In this document: positions 46,019 through 59,800 of the stretch, piece after piece
Numbering within the stretch: the first letter of the stretch is position 1
Layout: the number at the start of each line of letters is the position of its first letter
Assembly: GCA_023053545.1 (NCBI GenBank)
Contig: JAKZAN010000001.1
Span: 1,632,565-1,696,564 of the forward strand
Length of the DNA stretch: 64,000 nucleotides
Reading direction: 5' to 3'
From: Lepidurus packardi
Lineage: Eukaryota; Arthropoda; Branchiopoda; Notostraca; Triopsidae
Position numbers and translations under genes: made by a program
The notes under the pieces: model-generated
Database searches by the model: none
What the model saw: only the letters and a program-made list of their open reading frames with translations
What the model was told of the DNA's origin: nothing

Positions 46019-49000
46019 ATCTACAAGTCTGCACACGTACACGCGAAAGGGAGTTTCAAGACGGACGCCAACGTGGGACTTGCATGGCTTTTTGCAGACG
46101 AGCGTCCTTTTGTGTACGTGTTGGTCAGGGTTCTCCCGCTCGTAGTAAGCCCGTCGTTGCCAGCGTTGTTTTGCCCAGTGGAGATGCGCAGAGTCGGGCG
46201 TACGAGGTGCGGAAGGCGGAATTCTGGTTAGCTGCAGCGGGGTTTGTTGGCGGGAGGAATATGAGGCACCCACAATGATGGAAACTTATGTGATCCGCGC
46301 GTGACTGTTCTGTAGCCCAAGGCGCAGGGGCAGCGTCTGCTAGGCAAACCAACCAATAAGCACCGCATTCGTTACGGCTTTTTTCTTCACGACGCGAGGT
46401 TGCCTTTTTTCTCACTTCACGAGGGGGGGGGGGAAGACCGGGAAAGGGGAGTGGCTTTTTTCTGGCGTTTCGCTTGGGCTTTTTAGCTCATCTTCACCAC
46501 TGAAGGCCATCCATCCCACAGTTTCGTTTTACCAGGCCGACCGCATTCTTGCGCCCCATAACGGGTGATTGTGTAACCGGATAGCACCAGCAATGCTAAT
46601 TCAATGAGGCTATTAGGAACGATTATCCAAGTTTGCGGGCTTGCCAAATCGACCCACGGTTTTTCTAATCATGTACCGCAGCCAACTGCGAAAGGTCTGA
46701 AGTTTGCTCAATGCCCCCAACTGCAAATTGAATTAGGGTAATGCGCGCGACGGGGGTTTTACGACATGACCTGAGCAAAAACTGGCCAAACTTGCGGATC
46801 TTTTCCGAGGGGGGCGTGGCTGGATGGTCAAACCAATTGTGCTCCCTGCAAAAATAAATGAGAAAAATACTTAGTGAATGGTATCGCCCTAAACTGTAAT
46901 AATGCACAGGAAAGTTAAGGTCAAGAGCATGTAGTTCCAAAAAGCGCTCTTAGATGGCGTTAAGGGTCAAAATCGCCGTAAAATAGGACACCGGCCCTAG
47001 CAATAATGCTCGACTCGGAAAATGAACGGAAGTTTTTCTTTTAAAAGTTCATTCCTTGAGAAATAGAGAAATATGAGAACCTGCTAAGCAAGAAAAAGGG
47101 GTTAAAAGACATAAATCGTCCCGTTCGTAGTAAACGTCAGCTGGCTAATTAGCAAGTTTGTCCCTTGTTTAAAATACAAACACTAAAGTTTAAGCGCTAG
47201 TTAAAACGCAACAATAGCCAATGAGCGGTTCGCAAATCGCCTTCTTCCCCTTTTCGCTTACTTATGGCATGACACATACGCAAACACCCCAGACAAGGAC
47301 CTGAAGCAGCAGCTTTCTGTATACTTCCCAAAAGGCCCTTTTTTGTTTTTATGCGCCATTACAACCTGCGTCGAGTACTCATAAAACGAAACGAGAATGT
47401 GGAGGGGTTGACACAGCGCCCGTTCTCACATTTCCCCCACGGAAATTACTTCGCGGTCATATGCTACATAACAATACCTATTTTATCCCTTCCTTACGCA
47501 AAAATCCAAACAAAATCACAACCACCTGCAACGCTGCCATTTCCCTGTCCTGGTACGAACATTCCAATTTTTTTCTTTTCTATTCGTGTCTGATCAAACA
47601 ACGGCAATCTTGGCCCCCGCAGAATGGAATTTTTTCTCCTAACGAAATAACGTCGCAGCAATGTATCAGCCAAGTAAAAGCGCAAAACCGACTACTTTCA
47701 TGCCTAAAACGAAAATTGGTTCAAAATGAAGTTTAAAAACAGTATTTCCAGCCGCTGGTTTTCAAAATAATCCCGTCCACTAGATCCATTAACTAATCTC
47801 AAGGAAGAACACTTTCGAACATCGTTAATTTCTACTTTTTCTTAGCATTTCTTAAGATTGCATCTGAGCGTTCCTAAGCATTTCATCTGAGCAATATTAA
47901 ACTAAGCTAACCGGCGTTCCATTCAGCAGCTATACTGGAATAGACAGAAATAAACCGAAATAAAGCTCAAAAAGTATTTTTTCGTGAATTAAGCGGAATC
48001 TTAACAAGTTCCCAGTGTGCACTTCCTTCTCCTTTCCGTCCAGTGAAATCTCAACTTTTATCCAAACCGTAAACTGGTCACTTAATTTTGATTCTACTGA
48101 AGCCAAGCAGGGAAAGCGAACCTAAGGTGTAAACTTTTAAGATCAAGTTTCCAAGCTTGAGCGTTTCGGGTCGGACTATCTTGAAAAGCCCATTTCAAAG
48201 CAATGTCAGTCTGTTACTCGTTGAAAATCTGCGCTCTGAAACTAATGCAACTAACTATTAGCACTAAACTGACCTTTGCACTCTGCACAACCGACTACAA
48301 CCCAAACTAATCACTTGATCAAGTTCGCAAATGGCGAAAAACTCTCCACAAGATGCTCAAACCAAACAGGTCTCTGGCCGCCCAAGTTTAATCGTAACCA
48401 ACTTAATTATTTTCCGTACCTTGGCTATTGAGCAGCAATTAAGATCCTAAAGGTCTTGATCACCGTGTCCAATGATCACACTGATTAGCCAATTGATGCG
48501 CTGCAAATCCGGCGTGTCATATGCACTGTCTGTAACGTTTGACTTCTCGGGACTGACTGACGCAGTAATCGCGGAGCCGGGCTTGGGGCCATTGGCCCCG
48601 GCCATTGCCAGGCGGAACCATCACGGTTGGACTGTTCGCTTTTGTGCCGGGGCCAACACAAGTTTAGGGCTGCTGGCGCGGATAAAAATGCTCCCAAAAC
48701 AACAGCAGCACACAGGAGTAGAGTAGCAAGCTGGCTTGGAGCCCCAAATTCCATCAGGTGATGCGTGAAACAAAAGTACACAATGTTGCATAAATGAGCC
48801 TCAGCTCCAGCCATCCGTCTTGCGTTTCGGCCGTCTCCTCCTCCCTGTCTCCTCTTATTTCTTCTTTAGCTCGGTACGGCTCCATGTTTTCTGACCAGTT
48901 TAGGCGCTGCCTGTAATTACCCAAATCGAAAAACACGCATGAGAAACCCAAAAGAAATGAATAAGAAATTGAGTCTTCAAAAACCCACAGCTATGCCTTT

Positions 49001-49319
49001 TTCCCGTGGCCCTCCCCTCACGCCAAAAAACTACTCACACACGCAAGAGACTTAGTGGGCGAAGCCATTGCAATTATTACGCTTACCGCCTACCCCGAAA
49101 AAAAAATTGCCTTTCCTTAGATTACAATAAAAAAAACAAAAAATTTCCCCAACCATTTGGCACCCTTTTAGCCCCAAACCCCTTAACGCCGCAATTTCCC
49201 TCCAAATAAAACCTTCTTTCTTTGTCTGAATTAGTCTCGCTTCAATGCATCACACCGCATTTTTCCTCAGGTATTATCAAAACAAAAAAATAGTGTTGTT
49301 TTTTTTTTACCCTTCAAAA
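46019..49319. other. Ubx upstream DNA, no gene seen
   Basis: The plus-strand open frames at 45847..46278 and 48472..48726 have no recognisable domain. A G run of about 10 lies near 46424..46433, and imperfect direct repeats (CTAAGCATTTC, ATCTGAGC) near 47845..47896. The region should contain Ubx regulatory DNA by position, but no element can be defined. Confidence 0.45.
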
Positions 49320-49720
49320 AGGAGTGTGGCGTTTTAGGCCCAACTCCTCGGGAGACCGTACTTCCTTTTTTTCCCCTTTCGAGGGGAGGCAGGGCGTCAT
49401 AGAGGGGCCGGGAAGCGAAAGGGAACAAAAGAGAGAATGAAGGACGGCGGCCATTATGGATCCCTTTTGAGCATTACGATTGGCGGCCGCGTTAGCACCC
49501 TAGGCGGAGCTCACTCAACGTGCTGGCGAGATAGCCCCAGACTCCGTAGTTTTCACGCTGCCTTACGTCACCTCCACCTTCTTTTCCCCTCCCGGACCCC
49601 GGCCCTCTCTTTTCCCTTTTTTGCCCCTTTTATTTTATTACAGCCTAGGCCTACAGCTGGCTCAAGATTGGCAGGCAGTCCCGGATTGGACTGGGTTAAC
49701 TCCAGCTAAGCATTTTCCCC
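49320..49720. promoter_or_regulatory. GC-rich block with PHO/YY1-like and CRE-like sites
   Basis: GGCGGCCATTATGG (49447..49460) and TTACGTCAC (49563..49571, complement of GTGACGTAA) lie in a locally GC-rich stretch with GCGGCCGC near 49483 and a reversed CCAAT box (GATTGG). The same two motif types occur at 6868..6907 upstream of Antp. The block is about 4 kb upstream of the Ubx ATG. It could be an upstream promoter, enhancer or Polycomb-type element; evidence is motif and composition only. Confidence 0.35.
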
Positions 49721-52020
49721 CTTTAGGCCTCGCCATAATTCTCCAGGCCTAGTCATAAAAAAAAGGTTCGGATCTTTTTTTTTTTACAACAGGGTTTGTG
49801 AAATCAAGCTTGAAAAAAACACGAAAAAAAAAAGGGAATTTAGACTTTTGTGGTTAAACATGTTTCTGTCTCTGCCTGAATTTTTATTGTCATTTCAAGG
49901 GTTGTAGGGCAATACGAGTCACCCAAAAAAGCTATTCAAATCAAAGCGTGAAGGGTTTTCTAGGGGGTGGGCATTTTGAGCTACGCTTCCCGAAGCCGAC
50001 TGGTATAACAGAAACCCAAGTAAAAAGAAAAAAAAAAAAAAAGGCAATCGGATTGCCATATCAATGCTCGAAAGTGGTCGGCTCCAGATTCGTATAACAA
50101 GCACGACTCCCCAAGACGGTTGGGAACTTTTTATGGTGCGAAAAATGTCTCATAAAAAACCCGGACAGAAACCTGGCGTAAAACTGTCCTAATATAAATT
50201 TCTGAACTCTTAAAACGCGCTTCATTTGGGTTTCCCTGTAGCTTGTCTTCACTTTCGTCGTCCCTTTCTTGAAGATTGTAAAAAAAACAACTTCATGCAC
50301 TTTTACTCTTTTTTTCTAGACAATTCAAACGTGCTCTCACTTTTGAAATGAAAGATCGAGAAAAATACGAAGGTCGAGAAAAATAAGAGTAAGGGAGAGG
50401 AGAACCTGTACGACGGTTTGACTTGGAACAAACTTGGAAACGAACTTGGAACAAGAAAAAGATGAATTGAGTATTTGAGGAAAACGGGGGCGCTTTTCCC
50501 ATTAAGCCAAAGACGTCCTTCCCTGCCTTCAAGGGAAAACGTTAATAAAAAAAAACAAACTAAATGACATTTTCTTCGGAAACAAACAGAGAAAATAAAA
50601 AAAAATTCAGTCTTTTGCCTTGCGTGCAAGCATATATTGAAAGAGGTTGAAAAAGGGAGATATAAGCAGCTGACGCCCGACCTAAATTTAAGACCATGTT
50701 TACCCGACGCTCCAGCACACTTGGATTAAAAGGGGCCCCACAAAACAAAAAAAAATAAAAAAAAATCCTTAAATTCTCAGCCTCTTTTCCTTCTGAAAAC
50801 AAAAAGGCAAGACAAGTTTTGCTACCGAAAACTATCTCAGCGTCGGATTTTTTTATTCTTTTACTTAAACAGTCCGCCCTGGTGAAATACGAGCGACCCA
50901 TCTGATAGCTATGACGAGCTGGTGAAAAGCATATAAGCAGGTCAGATTTGCAGCTTTGGCCTTCCCCCCATTCCTCTTGCTCTTTGGCAAGTTTTCTAAA
51001 GAAACTAAAGAAACGAATTTTTCTGCCTCCTCGAATTCAGAATATAAGTAATATAAACAGTATATAAGTATTATAAACAATATATAATAATATAAACAAT
51101 ATATAATATATAAATACAATATATACCATATATAAATATAAGTAATATAAACAGTATATAAGGAAACTATGTATAAGGAATATAAACATAATAAAAATAA
51201 GAGAAAATACCCGGTTTTAAATGTACGTTTTTAATAATAAACTTTGGCAACAGGCGTATGCCTGTACGCCACTATAAATAAAATTAAAAAAACAGAATAT
51301 TTCACATGTTAGGGATAAAATCTAACTTTAAATTGTTAAAAATGTCATTTAAGTAAATAAAGCAGTAATTTATGGATTGCTTTGTGTGTTTCGTCTGCGC
51401 TCCATGAATGGCGAACAGCAATTGTCGAGCGTTACGTTTCATGACACATGGAAAATGGGAAATGGGAAATAAAACAGGAAGCAGAAGCAGGAAAAACAAA
51501 TAACGCCAACGTGCCATGGTTTGAGTTACGGTTATGAAGTGTGGTGGAGCAAGTGGACTCGGAGAGACGACGACTGACTGCACTATTGCATTCTTAGCGC
51601 GGCAGCAAGTGGGAGTGACCCCCACAATCCTATGTAATCTTTAAGACAGATATTATTACTGCTTTTTTCTAGCTTTGTCCCGGTATTGACCATTAGAACC
51701 ATTTCATGCAACGTGGGAGGTGTGTCGAGGTGTGAAACTTTGTGCCACGGCGGGCTAAATGATCTAAATGGGATAAATCATCACTTGAAAAAGCCCGGCA
51801 CAATAAAGAAAAAAATCATAAAAAAATCATAAAAAAAACACCGCGCGTTCTCTCTCAATGCGAAAAGAATCCCAACACAACCCACCACAGCAAAACATGA
51901 AAGATTAGAGCGGCTAGTAAAGGGGCGCTTGATGGCCACTTGGCACTGATGTTTATGTGCACTTGCATAAAATTACGAGCCCATTCAGCGGTTTTGGCCT
52001 TTCTCACCTACACACAGCTG
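49721..52020. other. Ubx upstream DNA, AT-rich in part
   Basis: Includes a TATA-rich low-complexity stretch at about 51040..51200, with repeated AATATAAACA and ATATATAA blocks, and A runs near 50027..50042. No recognisable gene. Confidence 0.5.
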
Positions 52021-52023
52021 CTC

Positions 52024-52060
52024 CTCTCTCTCTCTCTCGGGCACGCCAAAAATGGCGAGA
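52024..52060. promoter_or_regulatory. GAGA-type (CT)n next to PHO-like site (PRE-like)
   Basis: An uninterrupted CT run (52024..52038) is followed nine bases later by AAAAATGGCGAGA (52048..52060). The latter is the complement of a CGCCATTTTT PHO/YY1 core directly joined to GAGA. This close arrangement of GAGA-factor and PHO sites is the best-known sequence grammar of Drosophila Polycomb response elements; the bxd PRE also lies upstream of Ubx. This one is about 6.5 kb upstream of the ATG. Function is inferred. Confidence 0.4.
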
Positions 52061-55000
52061 ACGCGGAAAAGAACCACTTACTCCTCTTACGCTCCCAAAT
52101 ATGACTACTACAACAGCCCTTTTCGATCATAAAACTCGGCTCCGCTACTATAGCTCTCATTCGAGCCACTTTTAAGCTCCCTTACACCTCCAGAATCAGC
52201 TTCTGTACGATCACGTAAGAGCATAGCCGTCTAAAATGGGAACAATATGCGTTTAGTTTACAAGCTTGGGTGATGAATATGATGGACGAAGCCTCCTGGG
52301 AAATAGGCCAGATGAGTTGCTATACCGGAGATTCCGGTGCAGCCGCAGCCGAACAGGTAATTATGTGTGATAAGAGACTTGGAAAAGGGAGGAAAGGGGG
52401 GTTTTAAGGCAGTTCTCAAACTCCCTCCCCCTTTAAATTCAGGCCGTTTCACATCCATTTATGAGATGAGAATCACGCTAGCAATCCCGCTGCGCAACAC
52501 ACACTATATTAAACCTGCAACCCAAAGGGGAAACAAAAAAGAAAAAAAAAAAAGGAAAAGCCAGAACGTTTGAGAACAGATATAGTCATCAATCCCCCCA
52601 AACCCTTCCCCGTAAGGAAAACTTGGCTCTGATTGTCTGTTACATGCAAACGAACTTTGAACTGGGAGATAGCAGCAGTACATGAACTGGTTAAACGACT
52701 CGTGGAGGGAGAACTAGTAACCCTCATATCTATCTCCTGGAACTTTTAAACTCGGGTCTTTTCATCTGGAAAATCACGCGCTAGATTTATGAAGACAACT
52801 GCTACGGCGAAGGGTACACTATACTCCATCCCAGCTCAAACGCCAGGGAGAACTTGCATACCGAGCTCCAGAGAGAACGAAACAAGAAAGAAAGGGGGTA
52901 AACCGCCAGAGCAGGCAATACCCTAGCTTTCAAATATGGCTGTTTGTGCTTCTCTTTTCTAACAGAAAACGGCCCAATCTTGTCGTTCTCTGGGTTATAA
53001 CACAGCACTCTCCAAGCGCTGGGGACTTGAACTTGGGGAAAAGATAACCCAGAAACCCTCTTCAGCCTTATATCACGTGAAATCACCAACAGTTTCCCCC
53101 AAACTGTTTATCAAGCGTTATTTTTCCTCCCTAGGAAGTCATCGAAGAGTCTGCAACAATGTCTTATCCCTTAACTAAGCAAATAATTCCTAAGTAAATA
53201 ATTCCTAAGTAAAAAAATAAAAACGGCGAATAAAATTGAATAAAATGGAAGGAAAAGGGGGAAAGGTTTTGCCCAATAAATCATTGATGGATACATACAC
53301 AAAAAAAATTTTGTCTTTTCCGTTTGTTGGTTTTTCTTGCCTCTACAACCGGCATAAAGAAAATAAATAATATAAAGAAGAAGTTGTAGCAAATAAGCAA
53401 ATAAGCCCCAAAGTGAGCTCGCTTAAATTACCTAATCAAGGTTTTCTCTCTCTCTTTCTTGGACCAAACTTTCCCAGGAGCTGTTCTTATCATTACTTTT
53501 CACTTCTTTTTTTTTTTCTTTCAGCTTTGTGCCGAGTAAAAGTACACGCAGTCCATGCAGCCAAAAGCAAATCGACGCACGGAATGGCGGTCAAAAACGT
53601 GAGCTTGCATGCTAGGGGGTTTCCAAGCAGGCAAAAGTCCTTTTGCAGCGCAATTTAAATGGACGGATTTTCCACTTTTTTTCTTGTCTTACCCCCCACC
53701 CCCCCCCGACCAAAGTCGTGTGCGTGTACCAACGCAAAAAGTCCCTGAATTTAGGTGTAATTACGCTTGGTCTTCAGCAACATCCAGGTCGTATGTACCC
53801 GTGTTCCCACACTATAAATATATATATATATTAAAAATATCTATCTATATATATTAAAAAAGGCGAGCTCGGGTTGGCCCACATTTTCCTTTTTTTTGAA
53901 CCTTCCATTTATAAGGTACCCACAAAAAAAGACCCCTTTACCAGTTCTTTAAACGCTAAATTATAGAGTGACCTAACGAACTCGCTTTTGTGTCTTTATT
54001 CTCTACTCGCGGGGCTTCCTTGGACGTCTGGTAGGTCCCCTACAGCGCTACTCCATCTTACACCAATGGCCGAAGGTTCGCCTGGCTGGATTCCAAGCGA
54101 CTCTTGGGTCGGTTCCGAAACACAGCAGCAGCAGCAACGCAACATCACGTGCACATGAGAAGAACAAGATGCAAGACGCCATGAAAAGAAGTTGCGCACA
54201 ACAAGAAAAGCTTGGACGCTCTTCGATCTTTCCGAACAGGATGCAAAAGAGCAAACGGAAAGCGAGATCGAGAGAAAAAACGCAGTGGCAAACAAATGAA
54301 TAGAAAAAAGATCGTTCTTTTTATTTAGATGGAGCTGTCCCAATCCGAAATCCAGCTTTTTTGTATCCTTTTTTTTCCATTTTCTTATTACAAGTATAAT
54401 CGCAGTGGGCGGGGCCGCCCATGCCCAGGAATCGGGAGGATCACGACAATGACAAGGACATATAAGAAGAAACAAAAGACATGGGTTTTATATCATAGAA
54501 TAGCATCTTCTTATAGGCTCAAGACCCCAGAAGAAGACAAAGACCCCCCAAATATTATTTCTTTTTTTAAGGAAAGGAAACTCGCAACTGCGTCGGACAC
54601 TTTTGCTTGGCCGGCTCCAGCAAGAAAGCTTTATAGGGAATGGCTGAGCTGTAGAAGTTCGATAACAATGGGTTTCCGGGCTCATGAAGCATGAACCCCG
54701 AAGGCAGAGAGGCCTATCTGGTGCTATGACATGCCTACCGTCACAAGGCTCACATATCCTCGCGCGGAGCCAAAAAAGAACAAAGTTGGGAGGGGAAGGA
54801 GTAAATCCCGGACTTTTGGGGGGGTGGGGGAGGTTTCAGGCGGGCTGATCATGGCGGGCTCAGGCCGAGAGGGACCAAAAATCTATATCTATCTTAGAAA
54901 GCGAGACGGCCATAGTATATAGCACGAGAGGCTGTGTGGCATCCCAGAAAAGCGAGATGGGGGTAAGGCGAATCTAAGAAAAAAAGGAAAAAAAAAAAAA

Positions 55001-56419
55001 GATAAAATTATCTTCCCTCTTTCCTCGTTGGCTACCCTCTAACTAAATGAAAGAACAGCCTGCAAAGAAGGCTGAGTGCAGCACGTCTACACTTTGTCAA
55101 GGAATGCCACGCAAAAAGACTTGGGGAGAAACTACATAAATTGGTTACAAGAGTCACTAAAACCGTCCCCGCGTTTTTCCCCACGCTTAGTTCCTCTCCC
55201 GAGTGGGAAAGAAAATCCCATTCACACTTTTAAAACGGAATCCTGTAATTTAAATTAGGTTTTAACCCATTACACTCCGCCATTAGAGTTAACAGCTTGT
55301 CTACGTGTGACTTGTCTACGTGTTATTAACTACGTCAAACTACGTCAAAACTAAACGCTTGAAAAACTTTGTAATGCGGATTAATTGAATTTAAGGTACA
55401 CAAGGAAACTGATTAAAACGGATAGAGGGAAACGTAGAACAATAGGCGACTTTAAGTACAGTCTCTTCGAAACTGTGTATTACTGGAAGTGCGCCTTTTT
55501 TGTCTTGTCGCCCTTTTCCAATGGCTTGGAGTGCAGTATTTCATACGCCCAAAACGAAGCGAAACATGGTCGAGCGACGTCGCCTGAGACTCCACTTACA
55601 GGCTCATGTGTTGCACAATAACTTGCCTTGCTTAGCATAACTACCGCATAATCACTCGAGACGTGCAGTAATATTTGTACAGCAATTAGTCCGTACTCAA
55701 ATAACTAGAAATCGGAACGCCTGTACCTTCTTACTTAATCAGAAGTGCTTATTAGAATAATTAGAAATAGACAGCTGTAAATTAAGAACTTCTGTAACAC
55801 TGATTGGATGCCTAAATAATAACCTAAATAATAACCTAGATAATAACTCACGTAATAATACTAACACTAAATAAGAACTCACTAATGAGTCTACCTAAAT
55901 AATAACTCATAATAACACTTTAGAGCTGATTTTCTTTATTTTTGAACTTTTAATTTATTTTATTAACGATTTTTTAGTGTTTAGTTTTTTAGTGTTTAGT
56001 GTTGTAGTTTATTGATCATTACTAAACTTGGTGCAAATACCGTTCAAAGCAGATACGGCCCATAGTTTCTAAAAATGCAACACGGAACGCATTCACGCCA
56101 GTTTGACAATTCAGGCCAGCTTTAACATAGGATCTCAGAAAGGCATTTTGCGCGAACAACCCTACACTTGAAAGACGCTTTATAACCCCAGCATACAGAG
56201 CCTAATGCAAACGCAAGTTGGCAGACAGATTCCCTAGATAGTGTACCCCCGCTCAGCTGCTTAATTCCAAAACTTGTAGCTTTAATGGAGCCCTATACGG
56301 TTCAAGTGTACGTCCTGTCTGCGAGGAGTACGTCGGTACACGCATGGCGCTCTTGACGGAGAAAAACACGATATTTTTTTCGGTCCCTTATACTCTCATC
56401 GTTGCAGAGCAAATAAACT
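52061..56419. other. Ubx upstream DNA, no gene seen
   Basis: TATATA-rich stretch at 53817..53855; short direct repeats of CTACGTG/ACTACGTCAAA near 55300..55350; degenerate CTAAATAATAAC repeats at about 55805..55915, followed by TTTTTAGTGTTTAG repeats near 55971..56005. Open frames have no recognisable domain. Confidence 0.5.
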
Positions 56420-56444
56420 GGGGGGGGGGGGGGGGGGGGGGGGG
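56420..56444. repeat. Homopolymer run of 25 G
   Basis: Uninterrupted G run, potentially G-quadruplex forming and prone to sequencing error. Confidence 0.9.
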
Positions 56445-56784
56445 CTGCGTTATGGGTAAAAATTGAGGGAAACCTCGCAAGGCCATTCACAGGATCGATA
56501 ACCAGCCATAAAAGCTAACAGAGATGGCTACTTCCCCTTTCCCCACCCCCTTAAAGGAAAAAAGTAGTACGAGGCTCTATATCTCAGCTTAAAATACCTG
56601 TATTACGTATCGAATTACTAATGTAAGGGGTACGCTTCCATGATTACGCATCATAAGGAAAGAAAAGGAGAAAAAATATGAAAAAAAAATGAAAAAAGGC
56701 CTTGATGTTCGTCCGAATTTAACCCAGGCCGAAAAACGGCAACATTTCAGTATTTCGGTAACTTTTTTTCGGTATAAACGTCCC

Positions 56785-56806
56785 TTTCATTTGCATGCTA
56801 ATGAAA
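56785..56806. promoter_or_regulatory. 22-bp palindrome with octamer and TAAT core
   Basis: The sequence is a palindrome with ten of eleven pairs matching, centred on GCATGC. One half reads ATTTGCAT (the POU octamer, complement of ATGCAAAT) and the other CTAATGAAA (homeodomain core). It is followed by TTATAAACAA, which resembles a forkhead site. It is a plausible dimer binding site in Ubx upstream DNA. Confidence 0.4.
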
Positions 56807-59800
56807 TACCTTATAAACAACCCCGAGTAGCTTTACGGATACGTGTAAATGTATGCGAGAAAAGCTTTGGGAGGCTGTGTGACAGATATGCTCGGGGGCG
56901 GGAACTACGCGATTCTTGGGGAAGAAAACTCTTAAGCCAAAAAGCAACCAAATCAAGAAAGAAAAAGAGGATGAAGAAGAGGAGGCACCCCAAAAAAATG
57001 CAAGTGGTGCGCCCGGACCGGGCGAAGAAATTTATGTGCAACAAACTTGGTATATAAGAATTCTACACACGAGGCTCGGATAAAGTCAGCACATTGAATA
57101 TCAAGGCACCCTTTCGCATGCACAATAGCCTTAGACTTTTACCCAGGTCGTTTATTTCTTTTACTTTTTTTTTCTACCCCCACCACCCCACCCCACCCGC
57201 CCACCCGCCATGCCAGGAGCATGGAAGGAGGAAAAATGAAACTGATGTAGGTGTGTGGGCGCCTTTAAGTATATGCATTGATTCGGAGAGAATGTCAATG
57301 TGCAGATTTGCGGGCCTTTGCTTTGCCTTTTTTCACACTCTAGAAGGGCGTGGCTGTTGTACTGGTTTACTCGTAGTGATATGGAGAGGATAACCGGCTT
57401 TTGTACGACGCTTTTCTGCTGCATAAACAGGGGTGGAGTCTTGGCAGCAATTGAACACAAATCCGCACACAGTTTTGGGACTTTTTCTTTTTTTGTCGTC
57501 AGTTGATCATCGCATGAGCAAGATCAATAGCATTCGGGGACATGCGAGTCAATGGAGTCATCGAGCCAGCTCCTGCAGCGCTGTGGTATACCAAATTTGA
57601 GGGCGGGGCCAAACGAAATGGCGCACGACTGGCAACCTATTAACTTTAACTTGACTCAAATAAACGGACATAACGGACATACATAACAAAACTCCAAAAT
57701 GCCTTAAGACGTAGTAATATTTGAAACAAAAATCACGGGAAATTTGCTAACGAATTTTCCGAGTTAGTAAATACAAAAGTAAAGGGTTGTTGGCGCATTT
57801 CACGCTCTATTGAAGAGGGATAAAATTAACGCGCTTGTTGTGCTACAAAGTCAGCTCAGTTTGGGAACGGACGAGGTTTTGAAATACGAGTTGACAGAAA
57901 TGAAAGTGTATACTTCTGTTTGAACGTCGAGTCAAATGACGCACATGCACGTTGTCCGAAGCAGACTGAAAACAGCTACTAATGCTATACCCACACCCCC
58001 TTTTGGCTCGGGGCAAAAGGGGGCAGGGGCAAGACTGATATTACAAGCAAGAGTAATAAATCAAGAGCTCTCGGTTTTTCATATTTCATTTCAGCCAAGG
58101 GATAACTTAGGCGTATACAACATAATACCAATAAGAAAAAAATGAAGAAAAATGAACAAGCAAAGGAGGACAGCCTCATGTGTTATCCGGCTTTTTATAT
58201 ATTTTTTTAACTAAAGGGGAGAAAATGCCTTTGGAAACCCATTTCTGTGTTGCTTGTGTGGAAGGGGGCTTTACGTCTCTGCCAACGCTGGGACAGACAA
58301 ACGACTCGCCCGAGACTTGCTTTTTCTTGGGCCACCCAATTCCTTTTATATATATCTACTTTTTTTGCTTCGTCTTCTTCTGCTTTCTGCAGAAAACGGA
58401 GCGCCCAACAAGCTCCAGTTAAGAACATGGGAAGAAAACCCGTCAATAAAACGGGACACGGAAAAAAAAGCCTTGTCACGTCGCAAAAGTGTAACTATGG
58501 AATGCTTTTCGAGCTAATTTGGTTCCTATTTAGCCATAACACGTCTTGGGGGGAAACTCAAAACCCACGATGGCGGAACGGGCAAAAAAAGGCACCAGGA
58601 AAAAAAAAAAACGGCCAAGAGCAGATGCGTAATGCAGAATGCTCCTCCGTTTCGCGACAATGAATTCAGGAGTAACCCAGCAATGGCTCCGCCTCGCAAC
58701 CTCGCAACAATGAATCACCCTGGACAGCCCTCCGCGGTTAAGAACGAAGCTTTTAAGGCGCTAGCAGACATGGAAAGGTTTCCCAAAAGGCCAGAGCCCC
58801 AAAGAAAGGAACGGGATAAAAATATAATAAAAATAAAATAAGGGCTGAGGAGCTGGCAAATTACGTGACGACGAAATGCCTGTTTACTTGGACTAATGCA
58901 AGAATGAGCATGAAACACGCCAAGGCTTGGTTTATCCTCGACGTCTCTCTTCTTAGCCGGGCTTTCCATCAAGTTAGGGACTTAGTCCTGCATGTTTCCA
59001 CAATGCCACCCAAATGATGTAGCGCAATAAAGTAAACAAAAAGGCCACTTGGCGTGGAACACGAAAACGAATAAAAATGTGATGGAAAGCTCTAATGTCT
59101 CGCAAGTTTTTAGCAGCTTTCAAGTACGGACCTAATTGCTAAACCCTACGCCGACTTTTACCTGTATAAATTTTCAGTGTATAGAACCAAGTAATAGCAA
59201 CAAGGAAAACAAGTACCATCCGCCATTATCTTAAATGACTAAATAAACAAAAAAGTCGTAAAGCATCAACTCTTTCTCTCCATTTCCAGGTGTGTCCACG
59301 TATGTGTGTGTGTCGATGTACCTCAAGAGCCAGGTGCGTTTTTTTATTACTGTTTCGTAGTCCATGCAACTGCCTGTTATCCTTATAGCTTAACTACAAA
59401 AGCCTAAAAATAAACCGACACAATCTTAAATGAATAAACAACGTCTGAAATTAATAGATAATTTCCTATCAATAAATACATTTATACATAAATTTATAAA
59501 GAAATTTACAAATAATAAAATAGTGTGTACAGAAATAGTATAATATAAAACCAGTACCAAACATATAGTTAATCAAATAAATAAATGATAGAATAGATGA
59601 AACCAGTACTAGACATATAGTCAAATAAATAAAATCAAATAAATCAATCAAATATAATCAAAATAAATAGAAAAAAAGAAAAAAAGAAAATATAATCAAA
59701 TAAATAAAGAATAGAATAGAAAATAATACACGAAATCAATTTTATTTCTGGGTGGCATCAGGTGATAGTTTGTTCTCGATCAATGAATGGTCAATAAAAA

